From NCBI GenBank assembly GCA_028691715.1, contig JAQUYR010000043.1, forward strand, positions 1,981-9,791: a DNA stretch of 7,811 bases, read 5' to 3'. Shown here piece by piece: positions 6,501-7,811 of this stretch. Both the position numbers and the translations under genes were made by a program. Source of the stretch: Bacilli bacterium (lineage in GTDB: Bacteria > Bacillota_I > Bacilli_A > ML615J-28 > CAG-698). Below the pieces are notes generated by a model. It was not told where the DNA came from, did not search any database, and was given only the letters and a program-made list of their open reading frames with translations. Numbering within the stretch: position 1 is the stretch's first letter; every line of letters starts with the position of its first letter.

Positions 6501-6522
6501 ATGTAAATATTTTTAATTACAT
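6501..6522. repeat. Inverted repeat at the glycosyltransferase transcription start
   Basis: ATGTAA (6501-6506) and TTACAT (6517-6522) are exact inverted copies. After one A-A mismatch two further pairs close on a TTTT loop. The repeat begins at the predicted start site, so it could be a repressor operator or a weak hairpin at the mRNA 5' end; it is not followed by a T-run that would mark a terminator. Confidence 0.45.
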
Positions 6523-6544
6523 ACAAATAGAAAGAAGTGAATTT

Positions 6545-7801
6545 ATGGTAATTATAAAAACCATCAATTTAATAATCGGTCTTGTTTTTTTTGCTTGTTA
6601 TTCATATCAATTCTTTTTTATATCAATACCTTTTATTAAAAAACCAAAGCCACACAAAGAAATTAAACCACACAAATATGCTATTTTAATTCCTGCCTGT
6701 AATGAAGAGTTAGTAATAAAACAATTGTTAAATAGTATTTCCAATCAAACTTATGATAGTAAATTGGTTACAGTATTTGTTATAGCGGATAACTGTACTG
6801 ATAGAACTGCTCAAATTGCTGAGGAAGAGGGAGCAATAGTTTATAAGAGAACAAATAAAAATCTAATAGGCAAGGGATATGCTTTAGAATGTTTATTGCA
6901 AAACATTGCTAAGAACTACCCCAGTGATGCTTTTGATGGCTATTTTGTTTTTGATGCTGATAATATCTTAGGTGAAAAATATCTTGAAGAGATGAATAAA
7001 ACTTTTTCGGATGGTTATGAAATTGTGACCAGTTATCGAAACTCTAAAAATTATGGAGATAATTGGATTTCTGCCGGATATGCCTTATGGTTTTTGAGGG
7101 AATCCAAATATTTGAATTATCCTCGATTTTTATTGAAAACCAGTTGTGCTGTATCGGGAACAGGTTTTATGTTCAGTCGTGAGATAATTGAAAAATCTGG
7201 TGGTTGGAATTACTTTTTATTAACTGAGGACATTGAATTCACTGTTCATAATGTTGTTGGTGGTGAAAAGATTGGCTTTTCTCCAAAAGCAATCTTTTAT
7301 GATGAACAACCAACAAAGTTTAGTCAATCTTGGAATCAACGAATGCGTTGGGCTAGAGGTTACTTACAGGTGTATCGAAAATACGGAAGAAAGATGATAA
7401 AGGGTACCTTTAAAGGCAGCTTTTCTTGCTTTGATATGAGCATGACGATTATGCCCGCCATTGTTCTAACAGTGTTTGATTTATTTGTTAATCTAATCGG
7501 TGTTGTTTTGGCTTTGAGTTTAAAATATCCAGTATTAATAGCCTTTCAGCCAATAGCTGATGTTTTAATCAGTATTTATCTGACATTATTTATTCTGGGA
7601 TTCGTTACAACCGTAACAGAGTGGAAAAATATTCACACATCTATTTTTAAAAAGATATTTTTTGCTCTTACCTTTCCTCTGTTTATGTTGACCTATATTC
7701 CGATATCTTTCATAGCTTTGTTCAAGAAAACTAAGTGGTCTCATATCGAGCATAACAAAGCTTTAACATTAGAAGAAATTAAATGCCAAGATAATAAATA
7801 A
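6545..7801 (+). CDS. Membrane-bound processive family 2 glycosyltransferase
   Basis: The 418-residue protein is a GT2 enzyme of the polysaccharide-synthase type. An N-terminal membrane segment (about 5-30) is followed by a cytoplasmic GT-A domain with ADNCTD at 81-86 (nucleotide-binding Asp82), DAD at 137-139 (metal ligand), TED at 227-229 (catalytic-base region) and QRMRW at 265-269, the QxxRW signature of processive synthases such as cellulose and hyaluronan synthases. Three more membrane helices follow at about 300-328, 331-356 and 368-394. The sequence around ADNCTD and KGYAL resembles the EpsO-like group of GT2 proteins. It has no PilZ domain, so no direct cyclic-di-GMP control is visible. 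It probably builds and exports, or lipid-links, a surface glycan; the sugar is unknown. Start: ATG 6545 with a modest AAGAAGTGA upstream. The gene ends at TAA 10 bases before the window edge. Confidence 0.88.
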   Translation: MVIIKTINLIIGLVFFACYSYQFFFISIPFIKKPKPHKEIKPHKYAILIPACNEELVIKQLLNSISNQTYDSKLVTVFVIADNCTDRTAQIAEEEGAIVYKRTNKNLIGKGYALECLLQNIAKNYPSDAFDGYFVFDADNILGEKYLEEMNKTFSDGYEIVTSYRNSKNYGDNWISAGYALWFLRESKYLNYPRFLLKTSCAVSGTGFMFSREIIEKSGGWNYFLLTEDIEFTVHNVVGGEKIGFSPKAIFYDEQPTKFSQSWNQRMRWARGYLQVYRKYGRKMIKGTFKGSFSCFDMSMTIMPAIVLTVFDLFVNLIGVVLALSLKYPVLIAFQPIADVLISIYLTLFILGFVTTVTEWKNIHTSIFKKIFFALTFPLFMLTYIPISFIALFKKTKWSHIEHNKALTLEEIKCQDNK

Positions 7802-7811
7802 AGACTCATAT

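Noticed and set aside
1..7801. Alternative genetic code with TGA as tryptophan
   Set aside because: No gene stops at TGA, but none of the recognised genes contains an in-frame TGA and tryptophans are encoded by TGG, so the standard bacterial code suffices.

Overview
The window is AT-rich bacterial DNA, about two-thirds A+T by eye. It has strong AAGGAG-type ribosome binding sites, sigma-A-like promoters (TTGNNN / TATAAT) and compact intrinsic terminators. Every gene stop visible is TAA or TAG, and tryptophan is read from TGG. Together these suggest a low-GC Gram-positive lineage (Bacillota or a related Mycoplasmatota/Erysipelotrichia-type group) that uses the standard bacterial code. A lipoprotein carrying InlB-type B-repeats fits this. 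The species cannot be told from the sequence, and no database search was possible. All family calls rest on motifs read by eye.

Layout: (1) 1-551, the 3' part of a GNAT acetyltransferase of the ZmaR-like type, cut by the left edge. (2) 633-1142, a complete non-haem ferritin with its own promoter, strong ribosome binding site and a very clear terminator. (3) 1290-1922, a stand-alone GyrI-like small-molecule-binding protein with its own promoter. (4) 3087-1944 on the minus strand, a FliB-type flagellin lysine-N-methylase split by one +1 frameshift at CCC-TAG; it converges on gene 3 through a shared bidirectional terminator. (5) 3365-6379, a probable operon of a secreted GH5-like glycosidase lipoprotein, a small glutaredoxin-like protein and a class I SAM methyltransferase, with 16-23 nt gaps. 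(6) 6545-7801, a membrane processive family-2 glycosyltransferase behind its own extended -10 promoter.

How the genes relate: most are independent single-gene units (acetyltransferase, iron storage, ligand binding, protein methylation). The part that looks like a system is 3365-7801. There, an extracellular lipid-anchored glycoside-hydrolase-like protein lies two genes upstream of a polysaccharide-synthase-type glycosyltransferase. Bacterial exopolysaccharide loci often pair a synthase with a hydrolase, but here the link is inference from proximity.

The observations most worth checking are the CCC-TAG frameshift in the FliB-family gene and the GH5-like lipoprotein, which keeps both catalytic glutamates but has lost other usually conserved active-site residues. 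There is no sign of rRNA, tRNA, a CRISPR array or an insertion sequence. No gene-free stretch exceeds 300 bases; the longest is the divergent promoter region 3088-3364.
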